Shown piece after piece: positions 30,860-41,308 of a DNA stretch of 64,000 nucleotides; within the stretch, counting starts at the first letter, position 1; every line of letters starts with the position of its first letter. The position numbers and the translations under genes were made by a program. Origin of the DNA: Prorocentrum cordatum (taxonomy: Eukaryota > Sar > Dinophyceae > Prorocentrales > Prorocentraceae); NCBI GenBank assembly GCA_963575745.1, contig CAUYUJ010018318.1, positions 124,001 through 188,000 on the forward strand. The letters are read 5' to 3'. Below the pieces are notes generated by a model, which worked only from the letters and a program-made list of their open reading frames with translations, was not told the DNA's origin and ran no database searches.

Positions 30860-30881
30860 TCCGTAGCCATTTTGGCTCAAG
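30860..30881 (+). other. dinoflagellate spliced-leader sequence (relict, retroposed)
   Basis: A perfect 22-nt match to the conserved dinoflagellate leader, from TCCGTAGCC at 30860 to TTTTGGCTCAAG at 30881. In an SL RNA gene the leader is followed by a GT splice donor; here it is followed by a run of C, so this is not a donor gene. The simplest reading is a genomic copy of a trans-spliced mRNA, with the leader marking its 5' end. An ORF1-like frame starts about 120 bp downstream. Confidence 0.85.
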
Positions 30882-31001
30882 CCCCCCCCCTGAACTTCCA
30901 ACCTCGCTCGAGCGGTCGAGGCGCGTTGTTTCGGAGCTCGGTCTCGCGAGCGAATGGCCTAGGGTTCGCGACGTTATCGGCGTTCCCGCTCGGCACCTGC
31001 G

Positions 31002-31893
31002 ATGTCTGGATTGACGCGCGGATCCCGCGGCCACCGCAACTATGGTTTCAAGGCGAGGCGTCGGCATTCGGGGTGTATCGGCCAGGGCCCCAAAGATACC
31101 AGTGCGGTCCCGAAATCGGTTCGTCCTCGGCATGTTCATCGCAGCGCCGAGGCCGCGCCTCCCGCGCCCTCCAAGCGACCCCTCGCAAGAGGCACGTTGC
31201 CTCGGGGACCCGCGGGAAAGGGCGCGAGTCTGGCGGCGGAGGAGGAGCGGGATCGCAGCAGCAGCTTGATGAGGCACAAGCAAAAGCATGGCTGGATGTG
31301 CCCCCCCGCGGTGCGCTGATTGCGCCGCAGCTGCGCTGCCTCAGTCGCGTCGTGACACGCTCGAGCAAGCGCGGTGGAAGCGCGAGCGCGGCTTCGATGG
31401 ACCCGTCTCGGCCGAAATGACCAAGGGCGCCCGGCCGGCCATCGACTCGAAGGCCGCAGAAGCGCAGGCGGCCAAGGGCGCCTTCGATCGCGACCGCGCT
31501 GTCGCGCAGAAGGCCGCGGAGCAGTTCGCCGCGGCGAAGGGCATGGTTCGAGATCTGGAGGGCGAGCTCAAAGCGATGGCCGATCGGGCGAAGGCGATGG
31601 CGGCGAGGCGCCCCGTGCCCGCCCTGCCTGCAGGCGTCTCTGCCTTCTCCGCGCCACAGAAAGTGCCGCAGGTGCTGGGCTGGCGTCCTGGACAGGAGGA
31701 CGAGGTCGGCAGTGCGCTGGCGTGCACTCTCACTATCCTACCGCGGGCTCTCTCGGCACCGCGCGCTGGCGGCGCCTCGGGCGTGGCAGCTGGGGCCGCT
31801 GCTGAACCTGCAGCTGCCACGCCTGCGCCCGTTGCCAAGGACTCGCACAGCGACGTTTTGATCGGTGGGCCACATCCTACACCCGACGAGTAG
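31002..31893 (+). pseudogene. LINE ORF1-like protein after the spliced leader, one frameshift
   Basis: ATG at 31002 opens MSGLTRGSRGHRNYGFKARR, a basic region, to KHGWMCPP. At a C7 run near 31301-31307 the frame must shift to continue PRCADCAAAALPQSRR, then QARWKRERGFDG and a long alanine/charged helix (AAKGAFDRDRAVAQKAAEQF). The end is alanine/proline-rich (GGPHPTPDE, stop 31891-31893). A CPxxC-type zinc-binding start followed by a helix recalls dinoflagellate LINE ORF1 or Gag-like proteins. Exact family uncertain. Confidence 0.4.
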
Positions 31894-33087
31894 TGGGGCG
31901 TCGACGCTGCTGCACTGGCGGGGTCTGACACGCCAATGGCTGACGGCGACAAGCAGGTATCCATCAGAGAACTCCAGGGGGGGGCTGCCAAGAAGGTCCA
32001 GGCATCGACGACGGGTGGGGCTCTCCTGGACAATGCGGGCGGCCTCGGGGACTGCGGCTTGGCGGTGCGAGAGATACAGCGCATCTGAATGGTTTGCCTG
32101 GATATGCATAATCCCTGCAATCTGTTCCGATGATATATCATTGTCAGTGGGATCCGCTGATGGCATGGGTAGGACGGGACAGTGTCGTCAAGCATACACT
32201 AAAGTAGCAGTGAAGGGAGGAGGCCGGCCCGTCGGCCGACTCACGCGCGCGCCGCAGGCTCGCTCCTTTGCCGTTTCCCTGGGGCCAAAGTAGTTATAGC
32301 TGCGGGAGCAGAAGTAGCCAGTCAGCACAGCAGGCAGACAGCGCGCGCAAGGAGAGAGCAGGCAGGGCGCAATATTGGTGGCGCGGAATGGGTGCATTGA
32401 CTTCCCCCGCGGCGGTGTCCGTAGAGCCGCCGACCCCCCAACCCACCTGGCCTGCACATATGCGCAGCCACCGGAGCGAACCCCAAAAGCATTTTACCGC
32501 TCAACGGTGGTTGCCAGGAGGCGGAAGGCCGAAGAAACCCGACGTTCTCAGCCTGAGCAAATATTTCCAACTCAGGCCACAATGCCCGTGCACGCCCGGT
32601 GCGCCCGCTCCGCGAAGTAGTGCGGACCAGCATCGACTTTGTCGTACTGGCTCCATTGCGCTGAATCACCTTCTCCAGCGACCTCTCCATTCACGAGAGT
32701 CGTCCCAGGGGTCGCTGTTGCCCCAGCGCCACTGGTTCTGATTCCTGGAGGAGAGGTCCTCTCTTCTGCTCGAGCTCCAGCCACTTGGCTCACTCATGCC
32801 CTGGCCTCTCTCCGGCGGCCTCGCCTTCGGCGTAGGCGGCGGTGGAGGCTCTGGCAAGGTACTTGGCATCCCGGAGTCACGCTGGAACTCGTCATTGCGC
32901 TCGTCCAGACTAAACCATTGCCGCGTTTTGCTGTGACCGGCTACTTGCTGATGCTGGGGTACATGCACATAGTATCCTTGAATTTCTCAATTATCCTTCT
33001 TGTCTTCGCCGTCGGCGGTCGCGTCGTAGACGCCGAACGTGGCCGGCCCGGGGCCGCCGCCATCGCTCGCGCGGCCACCAGTCGGCT
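31894..33087. other. no firm gene; possible 3' end of minus-strand element
   Basis: Short frames on both strands. A minus frame at 32666-32968 ends SREWRGRWRR and is serine/proline-rich, and could be a downstream part of the ORF at 33088-34089. Nothing recognisable between 31900 and 32600. Confidence 0.35.
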
Positions 33088-34089
33088 CTACAGCCAGTCT
33101 TTCAGGGATGGGCTCGAGTCTGTCCAAGATTCGCTGGCCCACGACTGGACTCTGTCATAATCGATCCAGCCAGCATTGGCGCCTGACGCGGCTGGGCCGG
33201 CGGACGCAGGTGCATTGGAGGCGGCCCGATAGGTCTGCCTTCCACACTGGTACCTCGGTCGTGACGCTGGGCGAGAGCATTGCTGAGTTCGCTGTCCTGG
33301 GGCGGCGGTGCCGCTCGGGGCGATGCCTTCAACAACTGGTGTTGCAGCATCTGCTAGCGACTCGGCTGGGATTGTCTCGGTTGGAGGCTTGGCTGGGCCA
33401 CTTTCCTTTTTCTTCTTGAGACAATTGGTAATCCCAATAACGTCGTCAGCATTGAAGACCCCGAAAAGGCTGTTGGCAAGACAGATCTTGGCACTAAATG
33501 GAGGCTCCGTAGACGTGTGCATGAAAACCATAGCCTCTTGGATACCTGAGCAATTCCGTCGCGCGGTCTCCAATACTTCATTGCCTAATCCGTTGATCCA
33601 ATTATGAGTCGAATCTCTCCGCTGCAGTTCGTATCCGACAATCCAAAGCATAAGCATATTGCATGATTTGGGTGGATTGCGGATTACGCTGCACCTCATA
33701 CCCTGGGAACGCAACATGGATTCCCGCGGACATGAACAAGAATATGACTTCGCGCACAGCAAACAGAACCCGTCCCCATCTTCCATGGGTGGGGATTCGA
33801 TCTTACGGTTGGTTCCAAGTTCTATCCACAAGCTCGGATATTCCCGGCGGTACTTCATAAATGATGTCTTTGTCCAACGGGCTCGTATTTGGAAGAGTCG
33901 ATCAGCATTCAAGACAAATGGTGTTGCAAATTTGATAACTTCTGGCCTCTCGCATGTGTCATTGTTATACTTATAGCCGCACATGCAGCCATACATAGAA
34001 ATCACATCAAGCCAAAAGGGCAGCGTTCTAATCGGAACAATCAGTGGATGTCGCTGGGCGATATGTTTATTGCATACGCCGTCCGACAT
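33088..34089 (-). CDS. hypothetical protein, cysteine-bearing
   Basis: 333-residue minus frame. FCLLCAKSYSCSCPRE at about 120-135 is a cysteine cluster. The middle is ordinary globular-looking sequence (EVLETARRNCSGIQEAMVFM, ANSLFGVFNADDVIGI). The C-terminal third is proline/alanine/serine-rich. The preceding frame (34041-34268; VIPPVRVLTENLEAASRSS) probably belongs to the same protein with one frameshift. Unrecognised. It lies in the minus-strand series that continues from the Copia element. Confidence 0.45.
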   Translation of the reverse strand: MSDGVCNKHIAQRHPLIVPIRTLPFWLDVISMYGCMCGYKYNNDTCERPEVIKFATPFVLNADRLFQIRARWTKTSFMKYRREYPSLWIELGTNRKIESPPMEDGDGFCLLCAKSYSCSCPRESMLRSQGMRCSVIRNPPKSCNMLMLWIVGYELQRRDSTHNWINGLGNEVLETARRNCSGIQEAMVFMHTSTEPPFSAKICLANSLFGVFNADDVIGITNCLKKKKESGPAKPPTETIPAESLADAATPVVEGIAPSGTAAPGQRTQQCSRPASRPRYQCGRQTYRAASNAPASAGPAASGANAGWIDYDRVQSWASESWTDSSPSLKDWL

Positions 34090-34268
34090 CGCAGCCTTTC
34101 TTCACGTTCCGAGATGACTTCATCATTGCGGCTTGGCCGATGATGAAGTTCAGCAACGATTCGGAAATCTACGTCTCCTACTTGGTTCGATGCAGACGAT
34201 CGGCTCGCTGCTTCCAAGTTCTCCGTCAACACTCGAACTGGTGGAATGACAAATCCTCTTTCTTCCAT

Positions 34269-34935
34269 CTATCGTTCCCACTGGTCCCAGCCCGTCTCCG
34301 GTCGAATTTGCTCTGCACTAACATGTTCCCAATCGAAAAATGCAAGTGCAGAGCATCTCACAGGACGAGCATATTGGTCCAGATCTGGCGTCCAAATCCA
34401 TGGCCACCGCTGGGCAGCAGCAGTGGGGCGAGCGTCCCCATGCATGTGCTCTATCCAGTCAATGAATCTGAGCTTGAGTGGTTCAAGATACTGGAGGTAT
34501 GGCTCGTGACGCGCCGGCGGCTGTGCCGAGGCGCTGTCAGGACGCCAGGAAGGAACGGTCCCTGGCTGCGAATTCATGAACGCACCACCAGCCAAAGCCG
34601 TCTTGGAACGTATGCGTTCCTCATTAACCCATTTGCGCTGGCGTTGCTCGGCCTTGCTCAAGTTGTCCAATGCATCAGCAGAGCTCTTGCTCATCGCTCT
34701 TGGCCTGTAAGAGATCATCCTAGATCGATTCTCCCCTCTCGGGGGGGCATCAAGACGTGGGGTCAGTCCTAGTCTCGTCCATGCAGCAACCAATCCATTT
34801 TCTCACGGCGGTTGTAAGTAATTCGCTGACGTCTGTTTTGTACCTGACAGGAGTGAGGCATTGCAAACAGTATCCGAAACCAGCCCTCACGCCATGGTAT
34901 CGAGCACAAATGTACCTCCCATCGTCTGTCCACAT
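34269..34935 (-). pseudogene. hypothetical minus-strand protein fragment, frameshifted
   Basis: Two overlapping minus frames: MWTDDGRYICARYHGVRAGF with CLQCLTP (34750-34935), then SKSSADALDNLSKAEQRQRK with an aromatic-rich end (RWPWIWTPDLDQYA, FFDWEHV) to 34269. No family recognised. Confidence 0.4.
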
Positions 34936-34965
34936 TCTCTGCGTGATGAAGGCCTTTTCTTCTTC

Positions 34966-36219
34966 TTAGGACAGTGTACTTTGCCCAGCGTCGGCCACTT
35001 GTTCATCGGAGACGATCCACGTTCTGGTTGTACCAGACGAGAAAGCAACCTCCCACGCAGACCACTCTTGTGAAAATATAAAGTTCCAAATCATCTGCGG
35101 CACGTTGTGACCAACTTGTTTAACCACTTGCAGTTGCACAGTGCGAGAAATATCAATGAAGCGTGCTTGTCCTGTCGTCACAAGAGTTCCATAGCGACGG
35201 ATGCGATACCTGAGGCGGGTCACTACCCCTCCCTTGAAGACAACAACGTATTGCCAGTTCTCATTGTGCGTCGCTTCAATACCCCAGAAGGACGGGGTGA
35301 TTGCACGAGGCCAAGTTCCCTGAGTGGGGGGTCCACCGCCGGCCGGGGCAGTGCCCTCAGCCTGATGTACCTTGGCGGGTGGAGCCTCACCGTCCTTCCG
35401 CTGGCTGAGCCAGCGAGGGACGTGTTCAGCATATTCCACGGGGAACTCGCGCCTCGTCGGTATCAATCTGAGAAGTCCGTAGTCAGGTGCTTTGCACAAT
35501 TCACTAAACTTGTTCGGGTACTTAATAGTCCCTTCTCGCAGCGTTGACTCCTTAATGGATTCTAAGGCTGTAACATGCAGCAGATGCCCGCGGCACCGCG
35601 CCATTCCAAGCTCGCAAGGGGCATACATGCGCTCTATGCTGTGAGCAAAGCAAGAGTGTCCCTGACATGCACGAAAGAACAGTGGCATGGGCTTGCGCAC
35701 GGTGATGACTAAGTCCCCGTGTTCCTCATCAACGACTGTGTCGTGAGGCGTCTGGGCGCAGAGAAGACCGCCATTGCTCAATTATCTGTGTCTCTTCAAG
35801 AATCGTAATGTCGTCGGCTCTATGCCTAGAACATCAATTTCTCCCGATGGCAGCATTGTCAGGCCGTGCATTGCAAGAGCAGTAGTGGCGTGTGTGGCAC
35901 CATCATTCGTCATCTTCCGAATGAGGTCGCCTACATACACCCACCCGCCCGATGATCGGGCGTACTCGGCGCAATGTCTCGCCATGTACACCGCGCACTC
36001 ACCTGCAAACTGCGCTTGGGAATGCGCTCGGTGGCTGCACTTCCTCCAAAACTCTGAGCTTCCCAGCATGGCGAGCCTCCGGCCATGCTTCAACAGCTTT
36101 GCCTCCGCTTCCTCGGCTGTGCCGGTAGAGGGATGGGTGCATTGTAGGCCTCCTGGGGGATGGAATCGGGCTGTCATCCGAGTCAAACTCTGCTTTGAGA
36201 AGTTCGAGTGCGCGGTCAA
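34966..36219 (-). pseudogene. Tpt1/KptA-like RNA 2'-phosphotransferase domain, one in-frame TAA
   Basis: Two listed frames are one reading frame split by TAA at 35784-35782. The upstream part has SSGGWVYVGDLIRKM, like the GGWVxVxDLL segment of the family's N-terminal lobe. The downstream part has FFRACQGHSCFAHSIERMY, carrying the RAxQGHS signature, then LHVTALESIKESTLREGTI where the family has HGTxxxxxxxIxxxGL (here HVT). Tpt1/KptA removes 2'-phosphates from RNA using NAD. The altered HGT and the stop suggest a decayed copy. The C-terminal part (ITPSFWGIEATHNENWQYVV) is unrecognised. The upstream frame joins 35999-36706 by a shift near 36100. Confidence 0.6.
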
Positions 36220-36706
36220 AACTTTCTACCTCTAGCTCCCCAAGCAGCCCATCGTGCACCGTGCGTGCGTTCTCCTTGATCGCATGATAGGCGCGCCCAC
36301 GAACGGCTGCGATGCGTGGGGGCACTGGGTCAGCCCTGTGGGCTTCTTCAGTGACCTGCTTTCGGACTTCGTCACTCGTTCCATCGCGAGTGTTCTCTCG
36401 TTGTTGTTGATCACGACTGACATTCCTACTTGGACCTGGAAGGTCTTGCTCCTCACGACGGAGCTGTTTATGATCAGGCGTCGGCGAAAGAGTCACGCGC
36501 AAGAACATATTCGTGACTCCTGGACCACTGTCAGCACCCACGTCTTCCGAGATTAACACGTAAGACTTCTCCCCATAATAAAGGATCCTCAGTCCAGTGT
36601 CCTCCGGTTCCGCAGGTCGCGCGTCATTTTCCCCATCCGTCTTCGCTGCGGCTGACCCTTCGTTGTCCCCGGTTATACCGGTCAACGTCGCAGGGTCAAC
36701 TATCAT
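35999..36706 (-). pseudogene. N-terminal extension of the Tpt1-like protein
   Basis: Minus frame starting MIVDPATLTGITGDNEGSAA. An acidic segment, LRILYYGEKSYVLISEDVG, then highly charged sequence, and AYHAIKENARTVHDGLL just before the shift into the Tpt1-like frame near 36100. The last 30 residues of this ORF are out-of-frame shadow. Confidence 0.45.
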
Positions 36707-36974
36707 TCTGATATTTGGAACTTCTCATGTAGGAATATAATAAGCGAAACAGGAGGAAGTTACGTAAACATTGGGCCCAATTTTTATAAGGCAACGAGTA
36801 CTCAGAGGGTTTCTTCCTCTTCTCATCTGCTTGTTTTAGATAGCGAAGTGCCCAGGTCATCATGTCATCCCTTAAAAAGGTCGCCTCTTCAACAGTGAGC
36901 CCCCTAACATTTTCAAGCTGGATTCCGCCGGGGCGGGCTAGCCCGAGCATTGTGAGTTCATTGCGAAATGGCAA
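36696..36974 (-). pseudogene. hypothetical minus-strand fragment
   Basis: 92 residues (LTVEEATFLRDDMMTWALRY, then WAQCLRNFLLFRLLYSYM), ending a few bases past the start of the next minus frame (ATGATAG overlap). Unrecognised. Confidence 0.35.
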
Positions 36975-37317
36975 ATGTGTTCGGCTCGATTGCGATCCAA
37001 AGTGACTAAAAGATCTCGCACCAGCTTGACAACTACTGACACGGGGTCATTGTCTGGGAGATCATTTGGAGGCAACAACAAATCGAAATGAGACTTCCCC
37101 CCTTCTCCGTCACCCTCGCCAAGCCTCCCCGGTTAGGAAGACTGCGGGCCACTCGCAGTCGTGTCCGCAGGAGGGGGGCCCAGCAAGTCAAGCACGGAAG
37201 TTTCTCGGTCCCTCTGGGGCGCTCACTTCAATTGTCGTCTGGCTTGCTCCGGCTGTGCCGTGCTGCTCACGCTGTGCCCCTACTGGAGAGCCAGGTGCCT
37301 TCTTGCCATGTTGGAGA

Positions 37318-37466
37318 TCAAATCGCGGGGGATCCTTTGGAGGAGGCGTTGGAGGTACAGTCAGATTCTTCGAGCTTCCGGCACCTAACGCATCCGCCGT
37401 CGCTGTAGGCGGGTCGTCTCTCAAAGAAAGTTTCCATTGTGGCCGCATGTCTGGTGGAGTCGCTTT

Positions 37467-37542
<76 letters not shown>

Positions 37543-38340
37543 GCGTCTGATCGAACTCACTTGGCTTGGCCAGTGACTTCGGAGCAGGTCCAGGAGGGGG
37601 CGGAAGCGCTGCGACGCATTGTCTGACAATGGTCCCCGAGGATTCCTGCCCCCCAGCGGCGGCGCCGCAGGGGGCAGGCTCGCTTCCTGAAAATCGGCAT
37701 CCGACCCAACAGCCGTCATGTCCCCCTGGCCTGTAGGAATCGGCGGCACAAGAGATCTGGCTGCGTTGGGAGGCGGAGGTTCCGGTACCTCAGGATCACC
37801 AAAACGCAGCGGCGGCTTGGCTGCGCTAGAGGCGGACCCGCCCGCCGGCTGTGCCGGTGGCTTGGCCTTGACCTCTTCTTGGCCATGAGCCGTGCGCTTT
37901 CTGCCCTCATTTGCTCCGTCCAAGAACGGGTGTTCGAAAGCGAGTTTGCAACCTCTGCTCTCCAAGTAGCCCCGCGCGTTCTCCATCGAAGGGTCATGCT
38001 CGAAGTGCGGCGAAGCATTTTCCTGCCAATCGATTAGAAAAAAATCGGAAACCCATTGGCATTGCTGATTCCTGACTTTGTCTATCATATAAATTCTCTC
38101 TTTGCTCCTCAACCGTTCAACATTGAAATCTATGTCGACAGCTTCGCCTTCTTCCAACAAGTGTCGCAATATTGTCCAAGCGCCACCCCCGCACGCATGG
38201 CGCGCGGCGGGGTGCCAATGGCAAATGCGCATGTCAGCCATTACTACCTGATTGGCATGTTTGGTGCATTGCCGCGTTGGACCACCATCACCAGTAATGG
38301 ATTTCGGACAACTCCAAATATGATTTCCGCAGAGTTCCAA
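37318..38340 (-). pseudogene. hypothetical protein with proline-rich tail and CT microsatellite inside
   Basis: Minus frame: ANQVVMADMRICHWHPAARH, WTILRHLLEEGEAVDIDFNV, DFFLIDWQENASPHFEHD, then a long proline/alanine-rich region. A CT/GA repeat at 37468-37540 inserts an alternating Arg-Glu tract. It continues, after a shift near 38260, the ADP-ribosyltransferase-like protein at 38244-39058. Confidence 0.4.
37468..37540. repeat. (CT)n microsatellite
   Basis: About 36 CT dinucleotides, uninterrupted. Confidence 0.95.
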
Positions 38341-39058
38341 TATCCATCGTTGAAGGTCTCTTCCGCCATCGTGTGCCGCAAGTGAGTCAACGGGTTATCT
38401 TCAGGGTATGCAGAAGAATATGTTCCTACGTTCGTCCTCTTCACTTTTCCTCTATACTCTGGGTCGGAAGGAAGGATTTGGCATCCTTCGAAGATTGAGT
38501 GGAGCGCCCCAACGGATGTTCCGTGGGACTGCCTTGTCCAATTTTGACCCGGAATCAACTCTGCCAAATTGTCCTCTTTTACCGTAAGAGGCAGCGTCAA
38601 TTGAACACAATGTTCCTTTCCTGCCTGCTCTATGATTGCTGCCTTTTCCCACGTGATGCGATCAACAGTCGTCCTCGGTTCCCCCGACGCCGCGCGGCCA
38701 CGTCGCGCCATGAAGAATTTTGCCCAATTCGGGATCACGCATTCCGCAGACAGAACCGGTCGTTCCGCACTGTCTCGAAGCAACTGATCCGCCAACCACG
38801 CGTCTCCGTTCGATGCAACACACAACCGATCGTAAGTTTCGCTACGCGCGAATGTCTCATTGCCCCTTTATCTTTCGCAACAACTCGTCGTAGTCTTCTC
38901 CTGGCCACAAATTAATATTGCTGTAGAGGCGTTTAGCCAGCTCTCCAGCATTCCAGGGCTTCAGGGAGAGGCCTCTTGCAGATCCTCCACCAATTCCTTC
39001 AGTCGCTCCAATCGTTGACTGACGCGGCAATTTGACAGGCCATCTGCGAATGCCAGGT
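38244..39058 (-). pseudogene. ADP-ribosyltransferase-like fragment (HGT motif), beside the nested insertion
   Basis: Minus frames from 39058: GLSNCRVSQRLERLKELVED, KPWNAGELAKRLYSNINLWP, then from 38825 IPNWAKFFMARRGRAAS, TRQSHGTSVGALHSIFEGCQ, KRTNVGTYSSAYPEDNPLTH and EIIFGVVRNPLL. An HGT followed by L..I...G and a later GxYxSxxxxxA segment resembles the NAD-binding fold of PARP/Tpt1-type transferases. Two frameshifts are needed. The frame is cut at 39060 by the long-terminal-repeat element, so the rest of the protein should lie to the right of 52556. Confidence 0.45.
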
Positions 39059-39060
39059 GG

Positions 39061-39180
39061 AAAAGCACAGCTCGAAGCACAGACGGCTGCGGAAGAGGGG
39101 AAAGGGAAAAAGGGGAGGGAGCCAGAGCACTGCGGCCTAGGGGGGAATAAAACCGTTTAGGCATAGCCAAACGAGACCAT
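39061..39180 (-). repeat. terminal direct repeat (3' LTR)
   Basis: 120 bp from AAAAGCACAGCTCGAAGCAC to ACGAGACCAT in plus orientation. The ends are not canonical TG...CA. A polypurine tract lies just inside it in element orientation (39181-39193). Confidence 0.85.
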
Positions 39181-39675
39181 ATTCCCCCCAAACTCCGTTA
39201 ACTGTCAAGAGAGGAGGGGGCCCTGTTTTGGCGACGACCGCGAGCGCAGCCGCAGGCATTCCGCCCAAGCCCGTCCCGGGCCCCACCCTCCGGTAAAAGT
39301 CCAAGCCACCGCCGACCTCCAGCGGGCAAGCTGCTCACAGGCAGGGGGCGGGGCCCCACGAGACGATTAAAAAAGGGGGCCGCGGGCCAGCTCCACCACC
39401 GAGCCCCGCCTAGGGGGAGCTCCACTCCAGGCGCACCGGGGCATGTCCGCGCAGCGCGCCGCGTGGGGCGGGGAGGGGGGAGTGACCGGGGCCGCGCGGG
39501 GGTCGCCCTGCCCGCATCCTGCGCAGCCGCTTAACACGTCCATGACTCGGCGGCCGGCGCGCGTGCAGGGGGGCCCAAAAACTCGGGGCCACCCCTCCAG
39601 AGGGAGGAGGGTCCGTGATGAATTCATGGAGAGGGCCACCCGCCTCCCGGACGTCCGCACAAGGCCGGGTCCGGC
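39181..39675 (-). other. 3' untranslated part of the element with polypurine tract
   Basis: No ORF belonging to the element. The six-G polypurine tract abuts the 3' repeat, as expected for plus-strand priming in LTR retrotransposons. Confidence 0.5.
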
Positions 39676-41112
39676 TCAGTCCGTCTCCTCCAGCTGCAGT
39701 ATCGCCCTCGCCGGGGGCTCCGGGGTCGCCCCCCGCGCACGGCTGGCAGGGGCCCCCCCCTTGCCCCGTGCGGCGGTCTCCCCGGCCTCGCGGGGGGAAC
39801 GGGGCAGCCCGCCCCGGGCTGGTCTCGGGGCTTCTGCCTCCGGCCGGGTCACTTCCAGGCTCCTCCGCAGGGCTGCCTCCCTCGTCTCCTGCAACTTTTC
39901 CATGACCTCGGGGATCCTGTACTCCCTCCCGGTGGACGGGTTGGTATTGGTCTGAACGCTTTCCCCGAACGTGTCCTTCAGGTACTCCTCCGCGATCCGC
40001 CCGTTGGTCTGGCCCAGTCCCGCCTGGGCCCTGCGGCTGAAGTCCTCCAGGTGGAACAGGCGCTCTCCACCGGGGGAGGAGGAGGCCCCCGCCCTCTGCT
40101 CGTCGACGAGGATCTCCACCAGGACCTGCAGGACGTGGCGGAAGCCGCCACCCCTCGGGGCTTGTCGCCACGCGTCCGACCAGAATAGCTCCCGGGCCTC
40201 GAAGGTGCCATCCTCATCGTGGCCCCTCTCCGACCAGAGGCTCTGGCGCGGCTGGAAGCGCCTTCCTCCACCCGGGGCCGGAGGGCTTCCTCCCCCCGGC
40301 ACGCTGCGCCCGAGGCGCTCCCCGTCCGCGTCACCGGCCGGGCCGTCGGGGGACTCTTCCGCTTCCCTCGTGGCCTTCTCCTTCTCAGAGGCCTCCAGGG
40401 CGATCTGGAGCTGGAGATGTTCCACCGCGTCGGAGGCGGGTTCCTCCGGAGCCTGCGGCGGGGCCTGCTCCTCGGCCGGCGCCGCCGGCTCCGCCTCCTG
40501 GGGTCCCTGACCCTCGGCCGGGGGTGCCGGCTCGGGCCCCGGGGGCCCTTCCTCCGGCAGCTGGAAGCGCGGGTGCCTGGACTGGGCGCCCTCCGGGGGC
40601 TCGGGTGACTCGGCCGGTCCCTCCAGCCTAGACCCGTCCTCCGCCGCACCCTGGGCCGGGCTGGCGGCCCCGACAAGGTCGGCCTCGCCCTTCTGGTCCG
40701 CTCCCCCTCCCGGCTCCGCGCCCCCGCCTCCCCGCCCCTCCTCAGCGGGTGCGTCCTGAGGCGGCTCCGCGCCCTGATCTGGGAGGGGTCTCCCGCCCCC
40801 ACTCTCCGCGCCAGCGGGGTGCCCCCCCGCGGCCCCGTCCGCCTCGCCGCCGGCGACGGGCTCCGCGGTCTTCCGAAGCGGCGGGGGGGGGAGGCGTCCC
40901 GTTCGGAGGTTTTGCTCATCCCGGTGCGCCCTGAGGTGCTGGGGGACTGGGCCCTGGACCAGGTGCATCAGCCTGTAGACCTCCCGCGCCTCCACGAAGA
41001 ACAGCAGCATGTGCTTCGGGTGGTAGTAGACCGCCTCCCTCCTCCAAGCGGAGCTGGAGGGTGCGGTGGGTGTCCAGGCTCCGCGGGCACCCATCAAACT
41101 GGGTCCACTCAT
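39676..41112 (-). CDS. element ORF, last segment: glutamine/alanine/proline-rich protein
   Basis: Minus frame to a stop at 39676-39678. From about 41060 it reads AWRREAVYYHPKHMLLFFVE, AREVYRLMHLVQGPVPQHLR, then a long low-complexity AEEQAPPQAPEEPASD-type region. A structured end follows (RELFWSDAWRQ, FRHVLQVLVEILVDEQRAGA, FHLEDFSRRAQAGLG, GRIAEEYLKDTFGESVQTN). Unrecognised. It is entered from the frame at 40916-41308 by a +1 shift near 41050. Confidence 0.5.
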   Translation of the reverse strand: MSGPSLMGARGAWTPTAPSSSAWRREAVYYHPKHMLLFFVEAREVYRLMHLVQGPVPQHLRAHRDEQNLRTGRLPPPPLRKTAEPVAGGEADGAAGGHPAGAESGGGRPLPDQGAEPPQDAPAEEGRGGGGAEPGGGADQKGEADLVGAASPAQGAAEDGSRLEGPAESPEPPEGAQSRHPRFQLPEEGPPGPEPAPPAEGQGPQEAEPAAPAEEQAPPQAPEEPASDAVEHLQLQIALEASEKEKATREAEESPDGPAGDADGERLGRSVPGGGSPPAPGGGRRFQPRQSLWSERGHDEDGTFEARELFWSDAWRQAPRGGGFRHVLQVLVEILVDEQRAGASSSPGGERLFHLEDFSRRAQAGLGQTNGRIAEEYLKDTFGESVQTNTNPSTGREYRIPEVMEKLQETREAALRRSLEVTRPEAEAPRPARGGLPRSPREAGETAARGKGGAPASRARGATPEPPARAILQLEETD

Positions 41113-41308
41113 CCCCCCCGACCCGAATGGTGGAGTCCAGCCATGCCGCCAGCTCCGGGGGAAAGTGGCCTATCTCCTGCAGGACCTCGGGCTTCCACAG
41201 CTCCACCCAGCTTGTGGGAATGGGCGCCCTGATAGTGTAGCCGCCCGTCGGCAGCATGGGGGTGCGCACCCAGTCCGCCGCCATCCCTTCCGGGATCCAG
41301 CTGGCCAC
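40916..41308 (-). CDS. element ORF segment
   Basis: The coding-looking part reads WIPEGMAADWVRTPMLPTGG, YTIRAPIPTSWVELWKPEVL and EIGHFPPELAAWLDSTIRVG. It is shared with neighbouring frames through shifts on either side. Unrecognised. Confidence 0.45.
   Translation of the reverse strand: MASWIPEGMAADWVRTPMLPTGGYTIRAPIPTSWVELWKPEVLQEIGHFPPELAAWLDSTIRVGGDEWTQFDGCPRSLDTHRTLQLRLEEGGGLLPPEAHAAVLRGGAGGLQADAPGPGPSPPAPQGAPG

Noticed and set aside
30860-30881. spliced-leader RNA gene
   Set aside because: No GT splice donor follows the leader and no Sm-like site is visible; a retroposed leader fits better.
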